DNA from: Phenylobacterium sp.
Lineage (GTDB): Bacteria; Pseudomonadota; Alphaproteobacteria; Caulobacterales; Caulobacteraceae
Length of the DNA: 64,000 nucleotides
Direction: 5' to 3'
Assembly: GCA_020402745.1 (NCBI GenBank)
Contig: JADBYZ010000001.1
Location: 1-64,000, forward strand
Positions 63,615 through 64,000 of this stretch are shown here, piece by piece. The first letter of the stretch is position 1; every line of letters begins with the position of its first letter. The notes below the pieces were generated by a model, which saw only the letters and a list, made by a program, of their open reading frames with translations, made no database searches and was not told the DNA's origin. Position numbers and translations under genes: made by a program.

Positions 63615-64000
63615 ATGACCGGCATCCTCTCGCTCATCACCTTTGCGCCCGCGATCGGGGCGGCCCTGATCCTGGCCCTGCGCGCCGGCCGGCCCGCCTC
63701 GCCGCAGGGCGATGATCTGGCCCGCTGGATCGCCTTCGGGACCAGCCTCGTCACCCTCGGCCTGTCCGTCCTCCTGACCCTGCGGTTCGACAATGCGAAC
63801 CCCGGCTTCCAGTTCGTCGAGGACATCCCCTGGTTCGCCGGGTTGCACTACCGCATGGGCGTTGACGGGATCTCCGTCCTCTTTGTCCTGCTGACGGCCT
63901 TCCTGACCCCCATCTGCATCGCGGCCTCCTGGAAGTCAGTGGAGAACCGGGTGACCTCCTACATGGTCGCCTTCCTGCTGCTGGAGACCCTGGTCATCGG
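63615..64000 (+). CDS. nuoM: NADH-quinone oxidoreductase subunit M (cut by window end)
   Basis: First 128 codons from ATG 63615, with AGGAGG upstream. MTGILSLITFAPAIGAALIL and the conserved MGVDGISVLFVLLTAFLTP are NuoM features. The rest, and presumably nuoN, lie past the window. Confidence 0.96.
   Translation, partial: MTGILSLITFAPAIGAALILALRAGRPASPQGDDLARWIAFGTSLVTLGLSVLLTLRFDNANPGFQFVEDIPWFAGLHYRMGVDGISVLFVLLTAFLTPICIAASWKSVENRVTSYMVAFLLLETLVI

Noticed and set aside
62165..63826. 553-codon open frame antisense to nuoL
   Set aside because: Shadow of the nuoL frame, with no recognisable domain.

Overview
The window looks like chromosomal DNA of a Caulobacter/Phenylobacterium-type alphaproteobacterium. 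Reasons: high GC; neighbouring rne, amiC, mrcA, prfB, bactofilin and M23 peptidase genes; an IscR-SUF cluster; a clpP / HAD phosphatase / clpX arrangement in which the HAD gene fits Caulobacter cicA; RNase E with an acidic S1 insert and a C-terminal GWW tail; and a full NADH dehydrogenase operon. No rRNA, CRISPR array, prophage or intact mobile element is seen. Three traces of IS5-family transposases lie in the first 3 kb.

Layout. 1-3000: edge of an IS5-like element, transposase scars, and a DsbA-like lipoprotein/FAD oxidoreductase pair between the scars. 3047-7134 (minus): M48 protease with TPR-like tail, RNase E. 7492-14000: envelope genes (amidase, PBP1A), prfB with its programmed +1 frameshift, and a bactofilin/LytM pair. 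14068-17731: 1-Cys peroxiredoxin, TyrRS, AnmK, small alpha/beta hydrolase. 17889-24757: iscR, NifS-like desulfurase, sufB, sufC, sufD, sufS, sufT and a SufA-type protein, mostly with overlapping start/stop codons, behind a promoter overlapped by an IscR-like half-site. 24766-32386 (minus): crotonase, coiled-coil GGDEF protein, DEAD-box helicase, ParE, and the glnB-glnA operon with a strong terminator. 32609-36278: thiolase-like protein, histidine phosphatase, Nnr, tRNA-Leu. 36334-45991: formylglycine-generating-enzyme-like protein, then the proteostasis block tig, clpP, cicA-like HAD, clpX, orphan solute-binding protein, DUF3011-like protein, and lon behind a near-consensus sigma-32 promoter. 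46205-51275: tRNA-Val, aldo/keto reductase, CYP153 P450, HAPMO-like Baeyer-Villiger monooxygenase, FMN reductase and tRNA-Asp; the four enzymes form an oxidative accessory cluster. 51485-64000: nuoA to nuoM (nuoM cut by the window end), with an NTF2-like gene between nuoD and nuoE and a tiny lipoprotein gene between nuoH and nuoI.

How it works together: most of the window is core physiology (RNA decay, cell wall and shape, Fe-S assembly, nitrogen assimilation, regulated proteolysis, respiration). Fe-S assembly is biologically linked to complex I, the largest Fe-S consumer here. The accessory content is the IS-scarred left edge and the CYP153/BVMO cluster between two tRNA genes. I found no clearly new multi-gene system. 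The best leads are the two extra genes inside the nuo operon, the histidine-rich loop of NuoL, the oxidative cluster, and several enzyme homologues with replaced catalytic residues.
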